Assembly (NCBI GenBank): GCA_024304875.1
Contig: JAMWZF010000159.1
Coordinates: 1 to 7,108, forward strand
DNA from: Paracoccaceae bacterium
Lineage (GTDB): Bacteria; Pseudomonadota; Alphaproteobacteria; Rhodobacterales; Rhodobacteraceae
Direction: 5' to 3'
Length of the DNA: 7,108 nt
Part shown: in pieces, positions 1-7,108 of the stretch
Layout: each line of letters opens with the position of its first letter
Position numbering within the stretch: the stretch's first letter is position 1
The notes under the pieces: model-generated
What the model saw: only the letters and a program-made list of their open reading frames with translations
What the model was told of the DNA's origin: nothing
Databases searched by the model: none
Position numbers and translations under genes: made by a program

Positions 1-1
1 G

Positions 2-1330
2 GGCCGGAACATGGTCCTGGCCATCGTCGGCGACGCGGGCGAGGAGCGGGCGAGCCACAAGCTCGGCTACGGGACCAAGGTCTTCGTCAAGGATGGCGAG
101 ACGATCAAGCGCGGCACCAAGATGTTCGAGTGGGACCCCTACACCCTCCCGATCATCGCCGAGAAGGCCGGTACCGTCCGCTACGTCGACCTGGTGAACG
201 GCATCGCCGTCCGCGAGGAGACCGACGACGCGACCGGCATGACCCAGAAGATCGTGACCGACTGGCGTTCGGTGCCCAAGGGCAACGAGCTGAAGCCCGA
301 GATCCTGATCGTCGGCGAGGATGGCGAACCCGTCCGCACCGACAGCGGCAACCCGGTGACCTACCCGATGTCGGTGGATGCCATTCTCTCCGTCGAGGAC
401 GGGGTGAAGGTCGCTGCCGGTGACGTCGTCGCCCGGATCCCGCGCGAAGGCGCCAAGACCAAGGACATCACCGGGGGTCTGCCCCGCGTGGCGGAACTGT
501 TCGAGGCCCGTCGTCCGAAGGATCACGCCATCATCGCGGAAATCGACGGCTACGTCCGGTTCGGCAAGGACTACAAGAACAAGCGCCGGATCGCGATCGA
601 ACCCGCCGACGACACGCTCGAGAAGGTCGAGTACATGGTGCCCAAGGGCAAGCACATTCCGGTTCAGGAAGGTGACTACGTCCAGAAGGGCGACTACATC
701 ATGGACGGCAACCCGGCCCCCCACGACATCCTGTCGATCATGGGTGTCGAGGCCCTCGCCAACTACATGGTGGACGAGGTCCAGGACGTGTACCGACTGC
801 AGGGCGTGAAGATCAACGACAAGCACATCGAGGTGATCGTCCGCCAGATGCTCCAGAAGTGGGAGATCCAGGACAGCGGCGACACCACGCTTCTCAAGGG
901 CGAGACCGTGGACAAGGCGGAGTTCGACGAGGCCAACGCCAAGGCGGTCTCCAAGAACGGCCGTCCGGCGACGGGCGAGCCGATCCTGCTCGGGATCACC
1001 AAGGCCTCGCTGCAGACCCGGTCGTTCATCTCGGCCGCGTCCTTCCAGGAGACCACGCGCGTCCTCACCGAGGCCTCGGTGCAGGGCAAGCGGGACAAGC
1101 TGGTGGGCCTGAAGGAGAACGTCATCGTCGGCCGGCTGATCCCGGCGGGCACCGGCGGCGCGACACAGCGGATCCGGCGCATCGCCTCGGAGCGTGACAA
1201 CGTCGTGATCGAGGCCCGGCGCGAAGAGGCCGAGGCCGCTGCCGCCCTGGCCGCGCCCGACGCCGAGGACGTGATCGGCGGGGACGAATACGACACGCTG
1301 ATCGTGGACACCCCCGAAAGCCGGGAGTGA
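2..1330 (+). CDS. rpoC: DNA-directed RNA polymerase subunit beta-prime, C-terminal part (5' end outside window)
   Basis: This is the last roughly 443 codons of the RNA polymerase beta-prime subunit, part of the cytoplasmic transcription core. The reading frame is open from base 2, so the ATG at 11 is an internal Met and not a start. The first about 150 residues match the lineage-specific insertion (SI3 in E. coli) that splits the trigger loop, with the landmark WDPYTLP near nt 130-155. The second half of the trigger loop follows at about nt 455-525, with KDITGGLPRVAELFEARRPK. Downstream come the conserved NEVQDVYRLQGVKINDKHIE (about nt 770-830) and the C-terminal clamp/anchor segment with SFISAASFQETTRVLTEASV and LKENVIVGRLIPAGTG (about nt 1020-1155). 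The protein ends in an alanine- and glutamate-rich acidic tail, which is variable in this family. Active-site Asp residues and the zinc-binding N-terminus lie upstream, outside the window. A strong intrinsic terminator follows the stop. Identification is secure. Confidence 0.98.
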   Translation, partial: GRNMVLAIVGDAGEERASHKLGYGTKVFVKDGETIKRGTKMFEWDPYTLPIIAEKAGTVRYVDLVNGIAVREETDDATGMTQKIVTDWRSVPKGNELKPEILIVGEDGEPVRTDSGNPVTYPMSVDAILSVEDGVKVAAGDVVARIPREGAKTKDITGGLPRVAELFEARRPKDHAIIAEIDGYVRFGKDYKNKRRIAIEPADDTLEKVEYMVPKGKHIPVQEGDYVQKGDYIMDGNPAPHDILSIMGVEALANYMVDEVQDVYRLQGVKINDKHIEVIVRQMLQKWEIQDSGDTTLLKGETVDKAEFDEANAKAVSKNGRPATGEPILLGITKASLQTRSFISAASFQETTRVLTEASVQGKRDKLVGLKENVIVGRLIPAGTGGATQRIRRIASERDNVVIEARREEAEAAAALAAPDAEDVIGGDEYDTLIVDTPESRE

Positions 1331-1350
1331 CTTTGGCCAGATGAGTTAAA

Positions 1351-1384
1351 GAAGGCCCCGCTTCGGCGGGGCCTTTTTCGTTTT
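1351..1384 (+). terminator. Rho-independent terminator of the rpoC transcription unit
   Basis: A perfect 10-bp GC-rich stem (arms 1352-1361 and 1366-1375) closes a TTCG tetraloop with a C-G closing pair, an exceptionally stable RNA loop. The 3' arm runs directly into TTTTT (1374-1378), followed by CG and TTTT. It starts 21 nt after the rpoC stop, so it probably ends the rpoBC unit and separates it from the acylphosphatase gene. Confidence 0.95.
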
Positions 1385-1385
1385 G

Positions 1386-1400
1386 GCGGACCCGGTCCGC
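1386..1400. repeat. Short inverted repeat upstream of the acylphosphatase gene
   Basis: GCGGACC and GGTCCGC form a perfect 7-base inverted repeat around a single central C. It lies just after the terminator U tract and 33 nt before the acylphosphatase ATG. As DNA it has the symmetry of a dimeric-repressor operator; as RNA it could only form a 5-bp stem with a 5-nt loop. No -35/-10 pair stands out beside it, so function is not shown and chance is possible in GC-rich sequence. Confidence 0.3.
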
Positions 1401-1433
1401 GCGTGACACGTTGGTTCGGCAAGGAGGCACGCG

Positions 1434-1703
1434 ATGAAAGCATACGATCTGCGCATCACGGGCCGCGTTCAGGGCGTGGCGTTTCGCGCGTGGACGCGGG
1501 ACGAGGCGCTGAAACGCGGCGTTGCCGGCTGGGTCCGCAACGAGACGGACGGCTCGGTCGCCGCCCATGTCGAGGCGGACGAGGCCACGCTTGCGGATTT
1601 CGTCCGCGCCCTTCACGACGGACCCGGTGCGGCGGACGTGCGCGACGTCATCCAGACATCCTCGGATCCGACGGGTGTGACAGGCTTCGAGATCCGGCGG
1701 TAG
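1434..1703 (+). CDS. acyP: Acylphosphatase (89 aa)
   Basis: Small cytosolic enzyme that hydrolyses the carboxyl-phosphate bond of acyl phosphates such as acetyl phosphate or 1,3-bisphosphoglycerate. The protein is one complete acylphosphatase fold of the usual 90-residue size. Signature 1, GRVQGVAFRAWT, spans residues 10-21; its Arg18 is the phosphate-binding catalytic arginine of the family. Signature 2, GWVRNETDGSV, spans 32-42; Asn36 is the catalytic asparagine that positions the water. The chain ends in GFEIRR, the usual C-terminal strand. The start is fixed by a strong Shine-Dalgarno AAGGAGG (1421-1427) 6 nt before the ATG. No promoter is obvious after the rpoC terminator, so expression may depend on a weak promoter or on readthrough. 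The stop is separated by one base from the stop of the opposing glycosyltransferase gene. The family is sure; the physiological substrate is unknown. Confidence 0.95.
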   Translation: MKAYDLRITGRVQGVAFRAWTRDEALKRGVAGWVRNETDGSVAAHVEADEATLADFVRALHDGPGAADVRDVIQTSSDPTGVTGFEIRR

Positions 1704-1704
1704 G

Positions 1705-2703
1705 TCAGCCCGCCGCGTCGGCCGCGGCCATGTGCCGGACCCAGCGTTCGTCCGTTTCCACTGCCTTGCCCTGATGGGCGCAAAGCCGCGCCACGTAGTC
1801 GGCGCAACACAGGTGATGCAGCCGCGAGACGCCGGGGAGGGCCATGGCCTCGGCATGGACAGGGGCGAACCGGTCCGCGAATCGCAAGGCGCTTTCGTCG
1901 ATGTAGCCGCGCCGGTCGTGCGCCGCGAAGAACCGGTCGGTATAGCGATCCTTTCCGGCGGACGGAGAGGGCGTGCCCTTCTTCATCGCGAAATGGTCGG
2001 CCGTGCGCAGGATGTAGTGGTTGATTTGCGCCGCGTCGTGGGCCCGCTCGTCCGGGAGGAGGTGGCGGATCGGATGGTGCGTCCGGTCGTCGAAACGGTC
2101 CAGCCGGTGGCCCGAGGAATTGACCCAGTGATTGTCCCGCAGTCCCCATTCGTCGTTCAGGCCGAGGGGCGTGTGGTCCGACCAGCGGTTGAATGCGCGG
2201 GGCCGGCGGAAGAGGGACTTGAAGGACCCGTTCGGGGTCATGTCCACCGGCCCGCAGCGGCGGAACTGCCGGTGGACCAGCCCGTCCTCGTAGCGCGTCC
2301 GTCCGCCGGTGCCGAAGCAGCGCCAGTTGATCGCCATGCCGAGGAAGTCTCGCGCTCCGTCCCCGATGAACTCCTGGATCGTGTCCGCGACATGCAGGAC
2401 GAGAAATTCGTCCACGTCGCAGACCAGGACCCAGTCCGCCTGCCCGGACAGGGCATGTCGGCGGCCGGCGCGATAGGCCCAGAGCTTGGGGTGCTTGTTC
2501 GGCGGCACCTGGTGCCTGACGTGGGTGAGCCAGCCGTGACCTTCGAGCGTGTCGAGCAATTCGGGCGAATGGTCGGTGCAGTCATTCGTCGCGATCAGCA
2601 CCTTGAAGCCCAGCATCCGGTACCAGGCGACCCATTCGACGATGAAGGGCCCCTCGTCCTTCATCCCCGCGAAGACCAGAAAGATTTCGTCAGCTGCCCG
2701 CAT
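1705..2703 (-). CDS. Glycosyltransferase family 2-type protein (about 332 aa)
   Basis: Probable GT-A fold glycosyltransferase, resembling the bacterial group annotated as 'glycosyltransferase family 2' (Glyco_tranf_2_4 type). These transfer a sugar from a nucleotide-sugar donor, often for surface polysaccharide; donor and acceptor cannot be told here. Numbering from the Met at 2703: an N-terminal strand, then MKDEGPFIVEWVAWYRMLGF (14-33), the ATNDCTDHS segment (38-46) typical of the nucleotide-binding half, and CDVDEFL (95-101), which supplies the DxD-like metal/nucleotide site. INWRCFG (125-131), FKSLFR (161-166) and a late INHY follow, as in the family. No transmembrane segment or signal peptide is seen, so it is likely cytosolic or peripheral. 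The start is uncertain: in-frame ATGs lie at 2703, 2718, 2739 and 2766, and none has a good Shine-Dalgarno. I chose 2703 because relatives have only 10-15 residues before the MKDEG-like motif. Confidence 0.82.
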   Translation of the reverse strand: MRAADEIFLVFAGMKDEGPFIVEWVAWYRMLGFKVLIATNDCTDHSPELLDTLEGHGWLTHVRHQVPPNKHPKLWAYRAGRRHALSGQADWVLVCDVDEFLVLHVADTIQEFIGDGARDFLGMAINWRCFGTGGRTRYEDGLVHRQFRRCGPVDMTPNGSFKSLFRRPRAFNRWSDHTPLGLNDEWGLRDNHWVNSSGHRLDRFDDRTHHPIRHLLPDERAHDAAQINHYILRTADHFAMKKGTPSPSAGKDRYTDRFFAAHDRRGYIDESALRFADRFAPVHAEAMALPGVSRLHHLCCADYVARLCAHQGKAVETDERWVRHMAAADAAG

Positions 2704-2764
2704 GGAGGCAAGAAACATGGCATCGCATCTGGCGTCCATCGCGCCGCGGTGACATTGATCCGGC

Positions 2765-3676
2765 ATGGCGATTTCCGACAACATACGCGGGGCGGGGCTG
2801 ATGGCGCTCGCCATGTCCGCCTTCACCGTGAACGACGTTTGCGTCAAGCTGCTGACCGGCCACGTGCCGCTGAGCGAGATCATCGTCCTGCGCAACGTCG
2901 CGGTCCTGGTGGTGATCGTCCTCGCGGCGTGGCGGACCGGCGCGCTGGCGATGCGGATCTCTCCGGCGGACAAGTTCTACCTGCTCCTGCGCGCGCTCTG
3001 CGAGGCGGGAGCGACCTACCTGTTCCTGACGGCCCTGATGCACATGGACATCGGCGTCCTCTCCGCCGTCATGCAGGCCCTGCCGCTGACCGTGACCCTT
3101 GGTGCCGCGCTGGTCCTGCGCGAGGCGGTGGGCTGGCGTCGGCTGGTCGCCATCGGCACCGGATTCGTCGGCGTGCTGATGATCATCCAGCCGGGCGGGG
3201 CGGAATTCACCTTCTACGCGCTCTACGGCATAGGAGCGGTGCTCTGCGCCACCGTGCGGGACCTGACGACGCGGAGGATGTCGCGCGACGTGCCCTCGCT
3301 GACCGCGACGATCGCGACGGCCGCCGTCGTGGCCTGCCTCGGCGGGGTCCTGTCGGTGACGGACAGCGCCTGGGTCGTCCCCGACGCCCGGTCGACGGCC
3401 CTGATCCTGACCGCGGCGGGGCTGATCTGCGTGGCCTACATGGCCATCGTCATGGCGATGCGGGTGGGCGAGATCGGCTTCGTCGCGCCGTTCCGCTACA
3501 CCAGCCTCGTCGTCGCTGTGCTGGCGGGGGTCGTGCTCTTCGGGGAACGACCCGACCTGCTGACCCTCTCGGGCATGGCCATCGTCGTCGGTTCGGGGCT
3601 CTACACCCTCTGGCGCGAGAGGCAGCTGCGGCGCCGGATCGCGGCCCGGGCGGGCGCGCGCGGGGCTCCAACCTGA
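2765..3676 (+). CDS. DMT superfamily permease, EamA family (303 aa)
   Basis: Inner-membrane transporter of the drug/metabolite superfamily. The length and about ten hydrophobic helices in two EamA repeats (roughly residues 7-140 and 150-288) are standard. Family landmarks visible are an N-terminal helix with SAFTVNDVCVKLL (17-29), RALCEAGATYLFLTAL with MQALPLTVTLGAALVLRE in repeat one, a charged RDLTTRR loop between the repeats, and APFRYTSLVVAVLAG with VLFGERPD at the end of repeat two. The tail after the last helix is Arg-rich and probably cytoplasmic (positive-inside rule). The substrate is unknown; members move metabolites, amino acids, vitamins or drugs. The ATG at 2765 fits the usual N-terminus but has only a weak GGTGA (2748-2752) 12 nt upstream, so initiation may be weak. 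It diverges from the glycosyltransferase gene and is followed by the str promoter, with no clear terminator between. Confidence 0.92.
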   Translation: MAISDNIRGAGLMALAMSAFTVNDVCVKLLTGHVPLSEIIVLRNVAVLVVIVLAAWRTGALAMRISPADKFYLLLRALCEAGATYLFLTALMHMDIGVLSAVMQALPLTVTLGAALVLREAVGWRRLVAIGTGFVGVLMIIQPGGAEFTFYALYGIGAVLCATVRDLTTRRMSRDVPSLTATIATAAVVACLGGVLSVTDSAWVVPDARSTALILTAAGLICVAYMAIVMAMRVGEIGFVAPFRYTSLVVAVLAGVVLFGERPDLLTLSGMAIVVGSGLYTLWRERQLRRRIAARAGARGAPT

Positions 3677-3694
3677 CAAGGCGCGGGGCCCTTG

Positions 3695-3723
3695 TTGACA
3701 GCCCATCCGACTCCCCCTATAGA
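3695..3723 (+). promoter_or_regulatory. Sigma-70-type promoter of the str operon
   Basis: TTGACA (3695-3700, perfect -35) is separated by exactly 17 nt from TATAGA (3718-3723, -10 with four of six consensus bases including the key TA and A). Transcription should begin near 3729-3731. It is the only strong promoter-like match seen between the permease and rpsL, and suits the high expression expected of rpsL-rpsG-fusA-tuf. The start site is inferred. Confidence 0.82.
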
Positions 3724-3813
3724 GCGCCCACCCGAAGGTCCGGTAGGCGCCTTTGCGGTTCATAATTGACGTGGTCATGATCCGGGTGGCAAAGCCCCGA
3801 TCCTCTGGAACCC

Positions 3814-3850
3814 CACCGCGCCGCCCCCTTGAAGGGGAGCGCCCGCGGTG
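3814..3850 (+). other. Main hairpin in the rpsL leader
   Basis: A 37-nt stem-loop has a perfect 7-bp base (3814-3820 with 3844-3850), an imperfect GC-rich middle, and a 4-bp C/G top stem closing a TTGAA loop. No U tract follows (the next bases are CTTGTTGCGC), so it is not a simple intrinsic terminator. It is a candidate regulatory or stabilising element. Confidence 0.5.
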
Positions 3851-3913
3851 CTTGTTGCGCTTGGCAGACATGGCAGGCGCAGAGATCGAAACCAATGCTG
3901 GCGGACCCCGGTG

Positions 3914-3931
3914 GGCCCGCGCAAGCGCGCC
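3914..3931 (+). other. GNRA-capped hairpin just upstream of rpsL
   Basis: GGCCCGC (3914-3920) pairs with GCGCGCC (3925-3931), with one C-C mismatch, around a GCAA tetraloop. It is followed by the A-rich unpaired stretch AGAAAAACAA, then GGGA (3943-3946), the probable weak Shine-Dalgarno of rpsL. The position suits a role in rpsL initiation, but a short GC hairpin can also arise by chance in such sequence. Confidence 0.4.
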
Positions 3932-3955
3932 AGAAAAACAACGGGATAACGCCCA

Positions 3956-4327
3956 ATGCCAACGATCCAGCAGCTGATCCGGAAGCCCCGGCAGCCGAAA
4001 GTGAAACGGTCCAAGTCGATGCACCTGGAACAGTCGCCGCAGAAACGCGGTGTCTGCACCCGGGTCTACACCACCACCCCGAAGAAGCCGAACTCGGCCA
4101 TGCGGAAGGTGGCGAAGGTCCGTCTCGTCAACGGTTACGAGGTCATCAGCTACATCCCCGGTGAAAGCCACAACCTTCAGGAACACTCCGTCGTCCTGAT
4201 CCGTGGCGGCCGGGTGAAAGACCTTCCCGGTGTCCGCTATCACATCCTGCGCGGTGTTCTCGACACCCAGGGCGTCAAGGACCGCAAGCAGCGTCGTTCG
4301 AAGTACGGCGCGAAGCGTCCCAAGTAA
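3956..4327 (+). CDS. rpsL: 30S ribosomal protein S12 (123 aa)
   Basis: Small-subunit protein at the decoding centre, needed for accurate codon-anticodon reading and the target region for streptomycin resistance. The length equals that of other bacterial S12. The chain aligns without gaps to E. coli S12 over its length: QKRGVCTRVYTTTPKKPNSA (29-48), HNLQEHSV (72-79), GGRVKDLPGVRYH (84-96), and the basic C-terminus KDRKQRRSKYGAKRPK. Lys43 and Lys88, the classical streptomycin-resistance sites (numbering with Met1), and Pro91 are wild type, so no resistance allele is present. Asp89, the residue methylthiolated by RimO in E. coli, is also kept. The ATG has a weak GGGA (3943-3946) 9 nt upstream. 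It is the first gene of the str operon and sits only 12 nt ahead of rpsG. Confidence 0.98.
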   Translation: MPTIQQLIRKPRQPKVKRSKSMHLEQSPQKRGVCTRVYTTTPKKPNSAMRKVAKVRLVNGYEVISYIPGESHNLQEHSVVLIRGGRVKDLPGVRYHILRGVLDTQGVKDRKQRRSKYGAKRPK

Positions 4328-4339
4328 GAGGAATTCGAA

Positions 4340-4810
4340 ATGTCCCGCCGTCACGCTGCCGAGAAGCGCGAAGTTCTGCCCGACGCCAAGTATGGCGACA
4401 AGGTGCTGACCAAGTTCATGAACAACCTGATGGTCGACGGCAAGAAGTCCGTCGCCGAACGGATCGTCTACAACGCCTTCGATCGCGTCGAAGCCAAGCT
4501 CAAGAAGTCGCCCGTCGAGGTCTTCCACGAGTGCCTCGACAACATCAAGCCGTCGGTCGAGGTCCGCTCGCGCCGCGTCGGTGGTGCCACCTACCAGGTG
4601 CCCGTCGAGGTCCGCCCCGAGCGCCGTGAGGCCCTGGCCATCCGCTGGCTGATCGAGGCCTCCAAGAAGCGCAACGAGAACACCATGGAAGAGCGCCTCG
4701 CCGGCGAGCTTGTCGACGCCGTCAACGGCCGCGGCACCGCGGTGAAGAAGCGCGAAGACACCCACAAGATGGCCGACGCCAACAAGGCGTTCAGCCACTA
4801 CCGCTGGTAA
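4340..4810 (+). CDS. rpsG: 30S ribosomal protein S7 (156 aa)
   Basis: Primary 16S rRNA-binding protein that nucleates assembly of the 30S head and lies near the E and P sites. The length of 156 residues is typical. The N-terminus MSRRHAAEKREVLPDAKYGD, the early KFMNNLMVDGKKSVAERIVY helix region, the VRSRRVGGATYQVPVEVRP beta-hairpin (about 76-94), the RWLIEASKKRNE helix and the AFSHYRW end are all diagnostic. The Shine-Dalgarno AGAGGA (4327-4332) shares its first base with the last base of the rpsL stop and stands 7 nt before the ATG, so the two genes are tightly spaced and probably translationally coupled. In E. coli, S7 represses its operon through an mRNA element in a longer rpsL-rpsG gap; the 12-nt gap here leaves no room for that arrangement. 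fusA follows after 27 nt. Confidence 0.98.
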   Translation: MSRRHAAEKREVLPDAKYGDKVLTKFMNNLMVDGKKSVAERIVYNAFDRVEAKLKKSPVEVFHECLDNIKPSVEVRSRRVGGATYQVPVEVRPERREALAIRWLIEASKKRNENTMEERLAGELVDAVNGRGTAVKKREDTHKMADANKAFSHYRW

Positions 4811-4837
4811 CCGAAATTTCTGCCTGAGGACTGACCA

Positions 4838-6961
<2,124 letters not shown>

Positions 6962-6970
6962 CGAGCATAA

Positions 6971-6996
6971 CGGGACGGGGGCAGATCCCCGTCCCG
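6971..6996 (+). other. Perfect 10-bp hairpin in the fusA-tuf gap
   Basis: CGGGACGGGG (6971-6980) pairs exactly with CCCCGTCCCG (6987-6996) around the 6-nt loop GCAGAT, starting 10 nt after the fusA stop. The sequence after it (CAACGATAATC) has no U tract, so efficient intrinsic termination is unlikely. Plausible roles are a 3' stabiliser for a processed rpsL-rpsG-fusA mRNA, a pause, or partial attenuation ahead of tuf. Confidence 0.7.
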
Positions 6997-7010
6997 CAAC
7001 GATAATCTTC

Positions 7011-7026
7011 GGTGGGTCCGCCCACC
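7011..7026 (+). other. Small hairpin in the tuf leader
   Basis: GGTGGG (7011-7016) pairs perfectly with CCCACC (7021-7026) around a TCCG tetraloop of UNCG type. It lies between a GATAAT hexamer (7001-7006), which could be a -10 element without a recognisable -35, and the tuf Shine-Dalgarno AGGGAG (7042-7047). It may be part of a structured tuf translation-initiation region. Confidence 0.45.
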
Positions 7027-7053
7027 ACCCGCGCAAGACGAAGGGAGCCTGAG

Positions 7054-7108
7054 ATGGGCAAGGAAAAGTTTGAACGCAACAAGCCGCATGTGAACATCGG
7101 CACGATCG
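7054..7108 (+). CDS. tuf: Elongation factor Tu, first 18 codons (3' end outside window)
   Basis: Start of EF-Tu, the GTPase that delivers aminoacyl-tRNA to the ribosomal A site. The visible peptide MGKEKFERNKPHVNIGTI is the diagnostic EF-Tu N-terminus; the P-loop GHVDHGKT would begin with the next residues, beyond the window edge. The ATG is preceded at 6 nt by a good Shine-Dalgarno AGGGAG (7042-7047). It lies 92 nt after fusA in the classical rpsL-rpsG-fusA-tuf order. The gap contains two hairpins and a possible GATAAT -10 hexamer, so tuf might also have its own transcript. Many proteobacteria carry two tuf copies, and this would be the str-operon copy. Identification is safe despite the short length; nothing can be said about the rest of the gene. 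Confidence 0.95.
   Translation, partial: MGKEKFERNKPHVNIGTI

Larger units (their letters stand above)
3730..3955 (+). promoter_or_regulatory. Long structured 5' leader of the str operon mRNA
   Basis: About 226 nt lie between the inferred transcription start and the rpsL ATG, far more than translation needs. Within it, CACCGCG (3814-3820) and CGCGGTG (3844-3850) form a perfect 7-bp outer stem enclosing CCCC/GGGG (3825-3828/3834-3837) with a TTGAA loop. A second hairpin, 3914-3931, has a GCAA (GNRA-type) tetraloop and a 7-position stem with one C-C mismatch, ending 24 nt before the ATG. Ribosomal-protein operon leaders are often autoregulatory; whether this one is cannot be told from one sequence. 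The in-frame codons across it do not resemble a peptide gene. Confidence 0.5.

Noticed and set aside
763..1856. Minus-strand frames of 226 and 244 codons opposite the 3' end of rpoC and the acylphosphatase
   Set aside because: They run through the rpoC terminator and oppose strongly identified genes. The Arg/Pro/Ser-rich composition is that of shadow ORFs.
3677..3694. A stem CAAGG/CCTTG after the permease stop as a terminator
   Set aside because: It has only 5 bp with an 8-nt loop, no U tract, and the 3' arm abuts the str -35 element. It is too weak to call.
1385..3694. A recent genomic island or mobile element between rpoC and rpsL
   Set aside because: There is no integrase, transposase, tRNA, terminal repeats or visible change in base composition.
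3724..3750. A hairpin GCGCC/GGCGC with an inner ACC/GGT stem at the very start of the leader
   Set aside because: Its 5' arm (3724-3728) lies before the inferred transcription start near 3729-3731, so the RNA would probably not contain it.
1732..3765. A plus-strand frame of about 677 codons across the glycosyltransferase and permease region
   Set aside because: It is antisense to the glycosyltransferase, then out of frame with the permease, which has clear family motifs. It shows no recognisable domain and is a GC-driven shadow.
3753..3977. A possible small protein or leader peptide in the rpsL leader (TTG at 3753, ATGs at 3777 and 3870, 74 codons or fewer)
   Set aside because: No Shine-Dalgarno precedes the candidate starts, the peptide looks like random GC-rich translation, and it overlaps the rpsL start out of frame. 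It cannot be excluded without conservation data.
4082..4225. Streptomycin-resistance substitutions in S12
   Set aside because: Lys43, Lys88 and Pro91 are all wild type, so there is no sign of a resistance allele.

Overview
The window is GC-rich (clearly above 60% by eye) and almost entirely coding. It looks like the chromosome of an alphaproteobacterium, most likely Rhodobacterales (Rhodobacteraceae or roseobacter type). This rests on the form of beta-prime, S12, S7, EF-G (a slightly long GTPase-domain loop) and EF-Tu (start MGKEKFERNKPHVNIG), on the DMT-type permease, and on the gene order. The lineage is inferred from remembered family resemblance, not from a search.

Layout. The 3' third of rpoC (2-1330) runs in from the left and ends at a textbook intrinsic terminator (1352-1378). 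Three non-ribosomal genes follow: a small acylphosphatase on + (1434-1703), a family-2-type glycosyltransferase on - (1705 to about 2703) whose stop lies one base from the acylphosphatase stop, and a ten-helix EamA/DMT permease on + (2765-3676) that starts close to, and divergently from, the glycosyltransferase. Next comes a near-consensus sigma-70 promoter (3695-3723) and a transcribed leader of about 226 nt with several possible hairpins. The str operon then reads rpsL (3956-4327), rpsG (4340-4810), fusA (4838-6961) and the first 18 codons of tuf (7054-7108, cut by the window edge). A 10-bp hairpin without a U tract lies between fusA and tuf.

How the genes work together. rpoC encodes the RNA polymerase core. 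rpsL, rpsG, fusA and tuf encode two small-subunit proteins and the two main elongation factors, so both flanks are growth-rate-linked information-processing genes. The acylphosphatase, glycosyltransferase and permease share no evident pathway with each other or with the flanks. They look like cargo lodged between the rpoBC and str transcription units.

I see no new defence, mobile or biosynthetic system, no tRNA or rRNA, no CRISPR array and no insertion sequence. The observations most worth following are regulatory: the structured str leader, the very short rpsL-rpsG gap, and the RNA structures ahead of tuf. No stretch above 300 bases lacks a gene; the longest gap is 3677-3955, which holds the str promoter and leader.
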